Assembly (NCBI GenBank): GCA_030372335.1
Contig: JAUDCW010000024.1
Source of the DNA: JALCOL01 sp022649665
Lineage (GTDB): Bacteria; Bacillota; Bacilli; Lactobacillales; Enterococcaceae
Direction: 5' to 3' (one strand)
Length of the DNA: 28,292 nt
This document shows, piece by piece, positions 15,725 to 23,216 of the stretch. Position numbers and translations under genes: made by a program. The notes beneath the pieces were generated by a model. It was not told the DNA's origin. It saw only the letters and a program-made list of their open reading frames with translations, and searched no databases. Within the stretch, counting starts at the first letter, position 1. Each line of letters starts with the position of its first letter.

Positions 15725-16408
15725 TTGGATTTTTCATTTCTGCATACTTATTATCCGTATTTTCTCCAAGGGACCGTCGTGACCTTATTTATCTCTGTCG
15801 TCGTCGTTTTATTCGGTTCGATCATCGGGGTCTTGATGGCCCTGATGAAGCTTTCGAAACTGGCGCCTTTGCGCTGGATCGCTAATATTTATATTGAGAT
15901 CTTGCGCGGAACGCCGCTCTTTTTGCAGATTTTGATCGGCTTTTTAGTACTGCAAGGGGTCTTTCCGATCCCGGCGGTGACAATCATGCAAGTCGACATG
16001 TCCCGCTTAGTGCCCGGGTTGATCCCGCTCGCTTTGAACAGCGGCGCTTATGTTGCTGAGATCGTCCGCGGCGGGATCCAAGCGGTCAACAAAGGACAGC
16101 TGGAAGCTGCTTATTCACTTGGTCTGCGGCCGAAGCTCGCGATGCAGTACGTCATTTTGCCGCAAGCAATCCGCAATATCCTGCCGGCACTCGGCAATGA
16201 GTTCATTACGATCATCAAAGATTCTTCGCTTTTGTCAACGATCGGAATCGCAGAATTGCTGTACGGAGCGCAAGCAGTCCAAACGATTTCGTATAAGGGA
16301 CTCGAACCGTTGCTGGTCGCTGCAGTGATCTACTTTATTATGACGTTTATCGCCAGCCGCTTGTTGGGTCTTTGGGAACGCAAAATGGGCAAAGGATATC
16401 GTCGCTAG
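15725..16408 (+). CDS. Polar amino acid ABC transporter permease
   Basis: This 227-residue membrane protein belongs to the HisM/GlnP permease family. It has an N-terminal FLQGTVVTLFISV helix and IEILRGTPLFLQI, the family signature. The ATPase-coupling region around EAAYSLGLRPKLAMQYVILPQA is also clear. The start is TTG at 15725, 9 nt after AAGGAG; no better start fits. It lies 14 nt after the binding-protein gene and 11 nt before the ATPase gene. It probably acts as a homodimer, since the operon has only one permease gene. Confidence 0.9.
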   Translation: MDFSFLHTYYPYFLQGTVVTLFISVVVVLFGSIIGVLMALMKLSKLAPLRWIANIYIEILRGTPLFLQILIGFLVLQGVFPIPAVTIMQVDMSRLVPGLIPLALNSGAYVAEIVRGGIQAVNKGQLEAAYSLGLRPKLAMQYVILPQAIRNILPALGNEFITIIKDSSLLSTIGIAELLYGAQAVQTISYKGLEPLLVAAVIYFIMTFIASRLLGLWERKMGKGYRR

Positions 16409-16419
16409 GAGGCAGAAGA

Positions 16420-17157
16420 ATGACGGAAGCACTGATCGAAGTAAAAGATCTGCATAAATATTTTGGTTCAAATGAAGTATTAAAAGGAATCACCTACTCT
16501 TTTCAAAGAGGGAAAGTCGTTGTGGTGATCGGGCCTTCCGGTTCGGGGAAATCGACCTTTCTGCGCTGTTTGAATCTTTTAGAGGTTCCGACCAGCGGAC
16601 AAGTTTTGTTCGAAGGCGTCGATATCACCGATAAGAAAAATGATGTGTTCAAAATGCGGGAAAAAATGGGAATGGTGTTCCAGCAGTTCAATCTTTTCCC
16701 GAATATGACCGTGATGGACAATATCACGCTTGCACCGATCAAAGTCAAAGGACTGACGGACGCGGCCGCTAAAAAAGTCGCCCATGGTCTTCTCCAAAAG
16801 GTCGGTTTGGAAGATAAAGCGCAAGCTTATCCGCAATCTTTGTCCGGCGGTCAGCAGCAGCGGATCGCGATCGCACGGGCGCTTGCGATGCAGCCGGATG
16901 TGATGCTGTTCGATGAACCGACTTCTGCACTTGATCCGGAAATGGTCGGTGAAGTTCTGGAAGTCATGAAAGACCTCGCCAAAGAGGGAATGACAATGAT
17001 CATCGTGACCCATGAAATGGGTTTTGCCAAAGAAGTCGGCGACGAGGTTCTGTTCATGGACGAAGGAATCGTGATGGAAAAAGGCACACCGGAAGAATTA
17101 TTCGATCATCCAAAAAATGCACGGACGATCGATTTCTTGTCGAAGATCTTATCGTAA
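16420..17157 (+). CDS. Polar amino acid ABC transporter ATPase
   Basis: This 245-residue GlnQ/HisP-type ATPase powers amino acid uptake. It has Walker A GPSGSGKST (38-46), signature LSGGQQQR (140-147), Walker B MLFDEP (161-166) and switch His197 in VTHEMG. An in-frame ATG at 16372 lies inside the permease gene. The ATG at 16420, 7 nt after AGGAGG (16407-16412), gives the normal length. It is the last gene of the operon and is followed by a perfect terminator. Confidence 0.93.
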   Translation: MTEALIEVKDLHKYFGSNEVLKGITYSFQRGKVVVVIGPSGSGKSTFLRCLNLLEVPTSGQVLFEGVDITDKKNDVFKMREKMGMVFQQFNLFPNMTVMDNITLAPIKVKGLTDAAAKKVAHGLLQKVGLEDKAQAYPQSLSGGQQQRIAIARALAMQPDVMLFDEPTSALDPEMVGEVLEVMKDLAKEGMTMIIVTHEMGFAKEVGDEVLFMDEGIVMEKGTPEELFDHPKNARTIDFLSKILS

Positions 17158-17160
17158 GCA

Positions 17161-17193
17161 AAAAAAGAAGTCCCGCGCGGGACTTCTTTTTTT
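17161..17193. terminator. Bidirectional terminator between the amino acid transporter operon and yidC
   Basis: A near-perfect palindrome of AAAAAAGAAGTCCCGC and its complement has A- and T-runs on both sides. It terminates the rightward operon and the leftward yidC. Confidence 0.93.
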
Positions 17194-17195
17194 GA

Positions 17196-18173
17196 TCAGT
17201 TGCGGTGGATATTTTGTTTTCGCCCGGCATTGCGGCCGCTGCCTTGGCGATTGGCATTCGCAGCATTCTTTTTCTTATACGGAGATTGATAAAGTGTTTG
17301 GCTTTTTGGCGCCTGCTTTTTAACTTGCGGGGCTTTCGGCAGCTTCGGCGGATTTTTTCGCAATTCTTCTTTGATCTCTGCTCGGATCCGCGGTTTTTGC
17401 CAGAGGTTCTGCAAAAGGGTCTGGATGCAGCTGAAGATCCCGCCGATGATCCAGTAAAGCGTCACGCCGGCAGGCGAGGTCATCGAGAAGAACACGATCA
17501 TCAAAGGACTCATCAGCATCATCGTGCGCATCGTTTTCTTTTGTTCATCGGGAATGCCGATCATTGAAAGATAGCTTTGCAGAAGATAGGCCAAGCCGGC
17601 CAGAACAACAAAAAGCAAAGAGCGTTCCCCTAAGTTGACCCCGAAAAATACGGAACTGTTGATCCCGGGTGTGAATTTCGCCGCATAGAACAAAGCGGAG
17701 AAGATCGGCATTTGGATCAGCAGCGGCAGACAACCCATACCGCCCAGCATGCTGATATTGTTGTCGCGGTAAAAGTCGGTCATCGCTTTTTGCGCGGCTT
17801 GCTGCTGATCTACAGTTTGCGCCTCTTTCATGCGTTTTTGGAGTTCGTCCATTTGCGGCTTGACGGCTTGCATTTTTTCAGATTGGATCATTGTTTTTTT
17901 CGATTGATACAAACCAAGCGGCAAAATGATCACACGCACGATCATCGTGATCACGATGATCGCTAAGCCATAGTTGCCGTTAAAAGCATCAGCGAGTGTC
18001 GTAACGAAGTGGCTCATCGGTTGGACCAAAAGATGATACGTCAATCCGCTGATCCCGGTCGTGTTGGGATGGCCGCTTTTGTTATAGGTCATACAGCCGG
18101 AAAGCAAAAAGAGGAGGCTCAGCAGGCTGCCGCTTAAAAGCAGCTTGCGGGAATGTTTTTTAAATAACTTCAT
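17196..18173 (-). CDS. yidC: YidC/Oxa1-family membrane protein insertase (lipoprotein type)
   Basis: This 325-residue lipoprotein inserts and folds proteins in the cytoplasmic membrane, alone or with SecYEG. The N-terminus is a basic stretch plus a hydrophobic run ending in the lipobox LSGC (Cys27). The conserved insertase core follows: about five membrane helices with VIILPLGLYQSKK, MGCLPLLIQMPIF and SPAGVTLYWIIGG. The C-terminal tail (about 60 residues) is highly basic, consistent with ribosome contact. The start ATG at 18173 has AAAGGAAG upstream; the open frame extends 13 codons further without support. Many Gram-positives carry two copies; only one is visible here. Confidence 0.93.
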   Translation of the reverse strand: MKLFKKHSRKLLLSGSLLSLLFLLSGCMTYNKSGHPNTTGISGLTYHLLVQPMSHFVTTLADAFNGNYGLAIIVITMIVRVIILPLGLYQSKKTMIQSEKMQAVKPQMDELQKRMKEAQTVDQQQAAQKAMTDFYRDNNISMLGGMGCLPLLIQMPIFSALFYAAKFTPGINSSVFFGVNLGERSLLFVVLAGLAYLLQSYLSMIGIPDEQKKTMRTMMLMSPLMIVFFSMTSPAGVTLYWIIGGIFSCIQTLLQNLWQKPRIRAEIKEELRKNPPKLPKAPQVKKQAPKSQTLYQSPYKKKNAANANRQGSGRNAGRKQNIHRN

Positions 18174-18217
18174 TGAATTCTTCCTTTTCCTATTCAGTAT
18201 TTTTTTACACAAAAGTA

Positions 18218-18246
18218 ATCATACTTGAAAAAGCCGTAGAATTCAA
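18218..18246 (-). promoter_or_regulatory. Promoter of yidC
   Basis: On the minus strand TTGAAT (18246-18241) and TATGAT (18223-18218) are exactly 17 bases apart, 45 bases before the start codon. Confidence 0.65.
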
Positions 18247-18250
18247 TTTT

Positions 18251-18268
18251 TTCGTAAAAATTTACGAA
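18251..18268. promoter_or_regulatory. Dyad TTCGTAAA-AA-TTTACGAA next to the yidC -35
   Basis: Two 8-bp arms in inverted orientation around two bases lie 4 bp upstream of the yidC -35 and just after the acylphosphatase stop. No T-run follows on the minus strand, so it is a poor terminator for acylphosphatase. It looks more like a protein-binding site. Confidence 0.4.
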
Positions 18269-18273
18269 TTTTC

Positions 18274-18546
18274 TCAATAGGCGACGCGAAACCGCTGCGG
18301 CGGGTCATCGGTATTGCAATAACTAATTTCGACATCGGCAACGTGGGAAGGGAAGGGGGAGGCTTTGATTTCTTTGATGAAGTTTTCCAGTTCGGCTGCT
18401 TTGCCGAATGCTTCGATATAGACATTGCCGTCCATCAGGTTTTTCACTTTTCCGGTGATCTCATATTTGCGCGCGATGTTGACGGCCATATAGCGAAATC
18501 CGACCCCTTGGACTTGTCCGTGGACCAGCATTTTTGCTCCTAACAT
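18274..18546 (-). CDS. acyP: Acylphosphatase
   Basis: This small cytosolic enzyme (90 residues, typical length) hydrolyses acyl phosphates such as acetyl- or carbamoyl-phosphate. The active-site loop is GQVQGVGFRY with Arg18, and the catalytic Asn36 lies in GKVKNLMDGNV. The start at 18546 follows GGAGGGG; a second ATG five codons in, at 18531, has its own AGGAG and is a possible alternative. The gene is upstream of yidC on the same strand, but yidC has its own promoter. Confidence 0.92.
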   Translation of the reverse strand: MLGAKMLVHGQVQGVGFRYMAVNIARKYEITGKVKNLMDGNVYIEAFGKAAELENFIKEIKASPFPSHVADVEISYCNTDDPPQRFRVAY

Positions 18547-18610
18547 ACATATCCCCTCCATTTCCTGATAACTCAATTTTAGCACAGCCGATTTTGGATT
18601 TCTATTTTGC

Positions 18611-18639
18611 TCTTCATCGGCGCCGGAATTTGCTATACT
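18611..18639 (+). promoter_or_regulatory. Probable promoter of the methyltransferase gene (extended -10)
   Basis: TGCTATACT (TATACT at 18634-18639) forms an extended -10. The -35 candidate TCTTCA at 18611-18616 is weak. Confidence 0.4.
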
Positions 18640-18662
18640 GAAGATTGAAATGAGGGAAACGC

Positions 18663-19430
18663 ATGAAAGAGATCACATCGAGTCAGAACAGCCTCTTGAA
18701 AGAGTGCCGTAAATTGTTGAGCCGGAAATATCGGCTGAAAAATAAACAGTATTTATTAGAAGGAAAACATTTAGTCGCGGAAGCTTGCCAAGCCGAGATC
18801 ACGCTTCCTTACATCTTTATCGATGACCTGCAGCTCGCAAGTCTCCCGTGGCTTAAAAACTATCAACAGTCTTTGATCCTTCTGCCGCGGGAACTGCTGA
18901 TCGGGCTGACTGAAGTCGAAAGTCCGCAAGGGATCGTGGCAGTGGCGGCGATGGAAGAAACACTGCCACCGGCACGCTGGAGCGGCCGCTGGCTTCTTTT
19001 GGACCGTGTCCAAGATCCGGGAAATGTCGGGACGATGATCCGCACAGCGGATGCAGCCGGTTTTGCCGGCGTTGTTTTGGGAAAAGGAAGTGCCGACCGT
19101 TATAGTCCGAAAGTTTTGCGCGCGCTTCAAGGAAGCCAGTATCATTTGCCGGTGCTGAATGGTGATTTGACAGAGCTGCTCGGCAAGATGGCGGAAACGC
19201 TGCTGATTTTCGGCACAAATCTGGACAAACAAGCGCTCGACATCCGGCAAGCACCGCGAGCAGCCGATTTGGCGCTGATCGTCGGCAATGAAGGTCAAGG
19301 GGTTTCAAAAGAGCTGCTGGAACAGACAGATCATAATCTCTATATCCCGATCATCGGCAAGGCAGAATCACTCAATGTTGGGGTCGCCGCCGGGATCTTG
19401 ATGTATTACTTCACTTTATTCGATTCTTAA
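18663..19430 (+). CDS. TrmH/SpoU-family RNA 2'-O-methyltransferase
   Basis: This 255-residue protein is an S-adenosylmethionine-dependent ribose methyltransferase with a C-terminal trefoil knot. An N-terminal substrate-binding domain (1 to about 100, beginning EITSSQNSLLKE) precedes the SPOUT motifs. Motif 1 is DPGNVGTMIRTADAAG with Asn121 and Arg127, motif 2 is VGNEGQG with Asn209 and Glu210, and motif 3 is ESLNVGVAAG with Asn238. This architecture matches the YsgA/RlmB-like rRNA methyltransferases of Firmicutes. The exact target nucleotide cannot be inferred. It is divergent from acylphosphatase, an arrangement I recall from related Gram-positives. Confidence 0.9.
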   Translation: MKEITSSQNSLLKECRKLLSRKYRLKNKQYLLEGKHLVAEACQAEITLPYIFIDDLQLASLPWLKNYQQSLILLPRELLIGLTEVESPQGIVAVAAMEETLPPARWSGRWLLLDRVQDPGNVGTMIRTADAAGFAGVVLGKGSADRYSPKVLRALQGSQYHLPVLNGDLTELLGKMAETLLIFGTNLDKQALDIRQAPRAADLALIVGNEGQGVSKELLEQTDHNLYIPIIGKAESLNVGVAAGILMYYFTLFDS

Positions 19431-19556
19431 GAAAAAACATCCAACGATTAAATAAAAGTTAAGAGCACTCTAAATTGCAGCTTTCTCCCTTTAAGCACCG
19501 CTGATCCATGCTATACTATTCAACGTATAAGGGACATATCAGAAAAGGGGAAAGAC

Positions 19557-20054
19557 ATGACTACTGAATGGCAAAATGACCAAGAATACATGAGCTATGT
19601 CGGAGAATTGTTAGCGACTGACGAAGTCCAAAAATTAAGTGAACACAAACAACATTTGCATACAAACCGCTTGGATCATTCGATCCATGTTTCATATTAT
19701 AGCTATCTGATCGCAAAAAAATGGCATTTGAATGCGCGTTCTGCCGCAAGAGCCGGCCTTTTGCATGATCTATTCTACTATGACTGGCGGGAAACGAAAT
19801 TCGATACTGGTTCGCACGCTTACATGCATCCGCGGATCGCTGCAAAAAATGCAGAAAAGATCACAACGCTGACTGATATGGAAAGAGATATCATCATCAA
19901 GCATATGTGGGGTGCTACGATCGCACCGCCGCGCTATAAAGAAGGGTACGTTGTTACTTTTGTCGACAAGTATTGCGCGATGGAAGAAGCGATGGAGCCT
20001 GCTTCCAAGCGTATTCGCAGCAAGTTTGCTTGGCGCAAACTTTTAGAACAATAA
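19557..20054 (+). CDS. HD-domain metal-dependent phosphohydrolase
   Basis: This 165-residue cytosolic protein is a single HD domain. The metal ligands are visible: His41 (RLDHSIHV), His70-Asp71 (GLLHDLFYYD) and Asp137 (FVDKYC). Another conserved-looking HMWGATIAPP lies at 116-125. HD proteins hydrolyse nucleotides, phosphate monoesters or cyclic dinucleotides; the substrate here is unknown. AAAGGGGAAAG precedes ATG, and a TGCTATACT extended -10 lies at 19509-19517. A terminator follows at 20064, so the gene is monocistronic. Confidence 0.85.
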   Translation: MTTEWQNDQEYMSYVGELLATDEVQKLSEHKQHLHTNRLDHSIHVSYYSYLIAKKWHLNARSAARAGLLHDLFYYDWRETKFDTGSHAYMHPRIAAKNAEKITTLTDMERDIIIKHMWGATIAPPRYKEGYVVTFVDKYCAMEEAMEPASKRIRSKFAWRKLLEQ

Positions 20055-20063
20055 AAATAAAGG

Positions 20064-20094
20064 ACAAGGCTGATTTTTGGTCTTGTTTTTTTTT
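20064..20094 (+). terminator. Terminator of the HD-domain gene
   Basis: ACAAGGC (20064-20070) pairs with GTCTTGT (20080-20086), with one G-U pair, followed by a long T-run. Confidence 0.75.
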
Positions 20095-20158
20095 GCACTT
20101 TTTTAATCAAATTAAGTTTTAGGACAAATTATATTTTTTTTTACCAAAAATCAAAAAA

Positions 20159-20172
20159 AGAAAGTGCTTACA
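20159..20172 (-). promoter_or_regulatory. cre-like site upstream of the rnf promoter
   Basis: On the minus strand TGTAAGCACTTTCT matches the CcpA site consensus TGWAARCGYTWNCW at 13 of 14 positions. The mismatch is the central CG (CA here), which is normally well conserved. It lies about 120 bp upstream of the rnf -10. Confidence 0.35.
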
Positions 20173-20260
20173 GCGAAAGGACGGTTTTCCTTCAATTGGG
20201 GTTAGGTAATACCTGTGTTTTTTAAAAGATTCCAAGCGCATGAGAGGGTTGTTTTTTTAC

Positions 20261-20276
20261 ATTAGAATATTCTAAT
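20261..20276. promoter_or_regulatory. Perfect 16-bp palindrome over the rnf -35 (putative operator)
   Basis: ATTAGAATATTCTAAT is fully self-complementary and ends on the bases at the -35 position for the TACAAT at 20294. A repressor bound here would block RNA polymerase. It does not match the Rex, CcpA, Fur, PerR or CodY consensus as I know them. Confidence 0.55.
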
Positions 20277-20299
20277 AAACTGTTTAGTTGTGTTACAAT
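20271..20299 (+). promoter_or_regulatory. Promoter of the rnf operon
   Basis: TGTTACAAT (TACAAT at 20294-20299) is an extended -10. The -35 position, 17 bases upstream, is TCTAAT (20271-20276), a weak match that overlaps the palindrome. A weak -35 with an operator-like dyad suggests a regulated promoter. Confidence 0.55.
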
Positions 20300-20304
20300 G
20301 AACT

Positions 20305-20325
20305 TGTCCCAAAAATAATGGGACA
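20305..20325 (+). other. Stem-loop at the predicted 5' end of the rnf mRNA
   Basis: TGTCCC and GGGACA arms enclose AAAAATAAT. The predicted transcription start (about 20306) coincides with the first arm, so the mRNA would begin with a hairpin, a known way of slowing 5'-end decay. Confidence 0.5.
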
Positions 20326-20361
20326 GAGACGGAACACAAACAAGCCGAAGAAGGTGGAGTC

Positions 20362-21684
20362 ATGTCAAGAATTCGTTTATTTCAAAAGCGCGGCGTAGCG
20401 CTTCCACACCATAAAGTCACTGCGAAGCTGCAGACAGTCAAAATGCCATTATCCAAGAAGTTATATATCCCGCTGCAGCAGCATACTGGTGCGCCGTGCG
20501 AGCCGGTCGTTCAAAAGAAAGACGAGGTTGAAAAAGGACAGCTGCTCGGGAAAATGTCTGCAGCCGTCTGCGCACCGATCTATTCGCCAGCCAGCGGAAA
20601 AGTGACTGGTGTGACGATGGTCGATCTGCCGGGAAAATTCCAAGTCGAAACCTTAGTCATCAAAACCGCCGAGGAACAGCCCGAACAAATCTTTTCCCAG
20701 CCGCAAGTGATCGACCGCGAGTCTTATTTGAAAGCGGTTGAAGACAGCGGGGTCGTGGGTCTGGGCGGCGCAGGATTTCCGACTGCAGCAAAATTGGGAC
20801 GAAAAAAAGCCGGTGAGATCAAACTGTTATTGGTCAACGGCGCAGAGTGCGAACCTTACATAGCGACTGATGACCGCACAATGATCGAAGAAGATGAGTA
20901 TATCCGTGCAGGTGTGCTGGCGACGCTTGATTCGATGCAGATCCCGCGCGGCGTGATCGCGATCGAAAAAAACAAACCGGAAGCGATCATGCGCATGAAA
21001 CAGATTTTCCGCGATGAACCGCGGATGGAAGTTTTCGTTTTGCCAGCGAAATATCCGCAAGGCGGTAAGAAGATCTTGATCCAAGTCGTTTGCGGCGATG
21101 AGGTGCCGACTTCCGGGTCTTCCTCTTCACTGGGAGTGATGGTCATGAACGTGACTTCGCTTTCGGTGATCGGCAAGTACATTGAAACCGGCGAGCCGCT
21201 TTTGACGAAACGGCTGACAGTTGCCGGCGGGGCGCTCAAAAATCCGCAAAACGTCGAAGTCGCGATCGGGACACCGGTCGAAGAAGTGATCGAATTTTGC
21301 GGCGGGTTTACCGAAACTCCAAAGAAAATCGTGGCAGGCGGTCCGATGATGGGACACGCGATCGCCGATTTGTCGATGCCGGTGACCAAACAGATCAATG
21401 CGATCCTGTGTTTGACCGCCGAAGAGATCCAGGACTCGCTTGAAGAGCCTTGCATCCGCTGCGGCAAGTGCATCGATGCTTGTCCGCTCGGACTTTCACC
21501 TGTCGAGATCGTCGAAGCGTACGATGACCGCGATGTCGATGCATTAGCAGCCCTTTATGCTGAATCATGCATGAACTGCGGGGTCTGCAGTTTCGTTTGT
21601 CCGGCGAAGCGGCGCTTGTCGACAAAAACGAGCCAAGCAAGAAAATTCTATTTGAGTGAGGTTAGAAAGAATGGAACAAAATAA
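20362..21684 (+). CDS. rnfC: Rnf complex subunit C (NADH-binding, two 4Fe-4S clusters)
   Basis: This 440-residue peripheral subunit is the NADH/NAD+ interaction site of the ferredoxin:NAD+ oxidoreductase. The nucleotide-binding region has VVGLGGAGFPTAAKL and LLVNGAECEPY. Two C-terminal clusters are bound by Cys364/367/370/374 (CIRCGKCIDACP) and Cys403/406/409/413 (CMNCGVCSFVCP). Length matches clostridial RnfC, without the long repeat tail of some proteobacterial forms. An N-terminal HxxP-like VALPHHK is also typical. The start has AAGGTGGAG upstream. It is first in the operon C-D-G-E-A-B and overlaps rnfD by 14 nt. Confidence 0.96.
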   Translation: MSRIRLFQKRGVALPHHKVTAKLQTVKMPLSKKLYIPLQQHTGAPCEPVVQKKDEVEKGQLLGKMSAAVCAPIYSPASGKVTGVTMVDLPGKFQVETLVIKTAEEQPEQIFSQPQVIDRESYLKAVEDSGVVGLGGAGFPTAAKLGRKKAGEIKLLLVNGAECEPYIATDDRTMIEEDEYIRAGVLATLDSMQIPRGVIAIEKNKPEAIMRMKQIFRDEPRMEVFVLPAKYPQGGKKILIQVVCGDEVPTSGSSSSLGVMVMNVTSLSVIGKYIETGEPLLTKRLTVAGGALKNPQNVEVAIGTPVEEVIEFCGGFTETPKKIVAGGPMMGHAIADLSMPVTKQINAILCLTAEEIQDSLEEPCIRCGKCIDACPLGLSPVEIVEAYDDRDVDALAALYAESCMNCGVCSFVCPAKRRLSTKTSQARKFYLSEVRKNGTK

Positions 21685-22642
21685 TCTTTATGTTTCGACC
21701 GGCCCTCACATTCTCGGGCTCAGCAATACGCAGAAGATCATGGGAAGCGTGACGCTGGCCTTAGTACCGACTGCGATCGCCAGCGTGATCCTTTACGGTT
21801 TCTCGGCTTTGACGGTGACTGCGGCAAGCGTCGGGGCTTGTGTTTTCTTTGAATGGCTTTGGAACCGTTTGCGCAATGAAAGACAAACGATCGGCGACCT
21901 TTCAGCGATCGTGACCGGGCTTTTATTAGCCTTCAATTTGCCAGCTTCTTTTCCGCTTTGGATGACGGTCGTCGGCGCATTTTTCGCGATCATCATTACG
22001 AAACAGCTCTTCGGCGGGATCGGCAAAAATTTTGCTAATCCGGCGATCGTTGCCCGGATCATTCTGCAATTGTCGTTTACGGGTGCGATGATGAACTACA
22101 TCGCCCCGCGTTTCTCATTCGGCGCTGAAGCTGTGAGCGGTGCGACACCACTGCAAACGATCGGCCAAGGACAGTCGCTTGATCTGCTGAATCTTTTAGT
22201 TGGCGCCCGCGGCGGGATGCTTGGCGAAAGTTGCAGCTTGACGATTTTGGCAGGCGGGATTTTACTGATATTCGTAAAAGTGATCCAGCCGACGATTCCT
22301 TTCTGGTATGTCGGCTCGACATTTGTATTTGGATTTTTGCTGAAGCTGCTGGAAATGCCGGCAGCGAATGCGCTCAACTTGGCGTTTCAAAGTTTGTTCA
22401 GCGGCGGGCTGCTCTTAGGCGCATTTTTCATGGCAACGGATTATACAACGAGCCCGTATACATTGAAGGGCAAACGGATCTTTGCAGTCAGTTTGGCGAT
22501 CGTGACCGTGGCGATCCGCCAGTGGGGAAATATGGACGAAGGCGTTTCGTACGCTTTGCTGGTAGTCAGCTTATTCGTTCCGTATATGAATCGTTTGACA
22601 CGCGTAAGACCATTAGGAGTTCCGAAAAAGGGGGCTGATTAA
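21671..22642 (+). CDS. rnfD: Rnf complex subunit D (covalent FMN membrane subunit)
   Basis: This 323-residue membrane subunit of Rnf has about nine to ten helices. It carries the flavin attachment motif SGATPLQ, with Thr159 as the residue expected to hold FMN through a phosphoester bond. FANPAIVARI and the later TDYTTSPYT are conserved family stretches. It takes part in electron transfer across the membrane and ion translocation. The frame opens at 21656 (GTG), but ATG at 21671, after GAGG, is preferred; it overlaps the end of rnfC, suggesting coupled translation. FMN attachment needs an ApbE-type flavin transferase, not present in this window. Confidence 0.94.
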   Translation: MEQNNLYVSTGPHILGLSNTQKIMGSVTLALVPTAIASVILYGFSALTVTAASVGACVFFEWLWNRLRNERQTIGDLSAIVTGLLLAFNLPASFPLWMTVVGAFFAIIITKQLFGGIGKNFANPAIVARIILQLSFTGAMMNYIAPRFSFGAEAVSGATPLQTIGQGQSLDLLNLLVGARGGMLGESCSLTILAGGILLIFVKVIQPTIPFWYVGSTFVFGFLLKLLEMPAANALNLAFQSLFSGGLLLGAFFMATDYTTSPYTLKGKRIFAVSLAIVTVAIRQWGNMDEGVSYALLVVSLFVPYMNRLTRVRPLGVPKKGAD

Positions 22643-22644
22643 TC

Positions 22645-23214
22645 ATGGAAACAACACAAACCAGAGCAGCACAGCAAGCTAATATCAAAAGCGAGATCAT
22701 TCTGCCGGTGATCGCCTTGTTTCTGATCTGCATCATCACTGCTTTAGCGCTGGGAATGACCAATCAGGCGACATCGCCGGTGATCGCGAGCAATAACGCT
22801 AAAGTCGCGGATCAAGAGCGCAAAAAGCTTTTGCCGAACGCGAATGCCTTTAAAGAAATTGCTGCCCCGCAAGGCGTAGATAAGATCAACAGTGTCTATC
22901 AAGCTGAAAACGGGGTCGGAATGGTCATTGAAAGTTATGAACAAGGGTATTCCGGCGCTGTCCCGGCAATGGTTGCCTTTGATAAGAGCGGCAAAGTTGC
23001 CGGTGTCACTTTTTTGAGCAATACCGAAACGGTCGGCTTGGGTCAAAAAGTTCGCGATAAGAGCTTTTCAGCCCAATTTGCCAAACGATCTTCAAATGAA
23101 ATCGCGCTGAGTGATATCGATACGATCACCTCGGCAACGATCTCTTCGAAGGCTGCGATGAACGCAGTCAATCATGCGATTGCAGCTTATCAGGCGCTGC
23201 AAGGGGGAAAATAG
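22645..23214 (+). CDS. rnfG: Rnf complex subunit G (covalent FMN)
   Basis: This 189-residue subunit has one N-terminal helix (about 17-40) and an extracytoplasmic FMN-binding domain. The flavin motif near the C-terminus reads TITSATISS, with Thr165 as the expected FMN-bearing residue. The usual glycine of S/T-G-A-T is serine here. GYSGAVPAMVAF and NTETVGLGQKV are typical family stretches. It starts 2 nt after rnfD and 2 nt before rnfE. The role is electron transfer between RnfD and the other flavin and iron-sulfur sites. Confidence 0.94.
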   Translation: METTQTRAAQQANIKSEIILPVIALFLICIITALALGMTNQATSPVIASNNAKVADQERKKLLPNANAFKEIAAPQGVDKINSVYQAENGVGMVIESYEQGYSGAVPAMVAFDKSGKVAGVTFLSNTETVGLGQKVRDKSFSAQFAKRSSNEIALSDIDTITSATISSKAAMNAVNHAIAAYQALQGGK

Positions 23215-23216
23215 GA

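Noticed and set aside
18251..18268. Zur-type box upstream of yidC
   Set aside because: The arms resemble TCGTAA/TTACGA, but the centre and spacing differ from the Zur consensus and the neighbouring genes have no link to zinc.
20286..20299. TTGT-GTT-ACAA dyad over the rnf -10 as a Rex site
   Set aside because: The half-site spacing (3 nt) is far shorter than in known Rex operators, and the right arm is largely the -10 itself.
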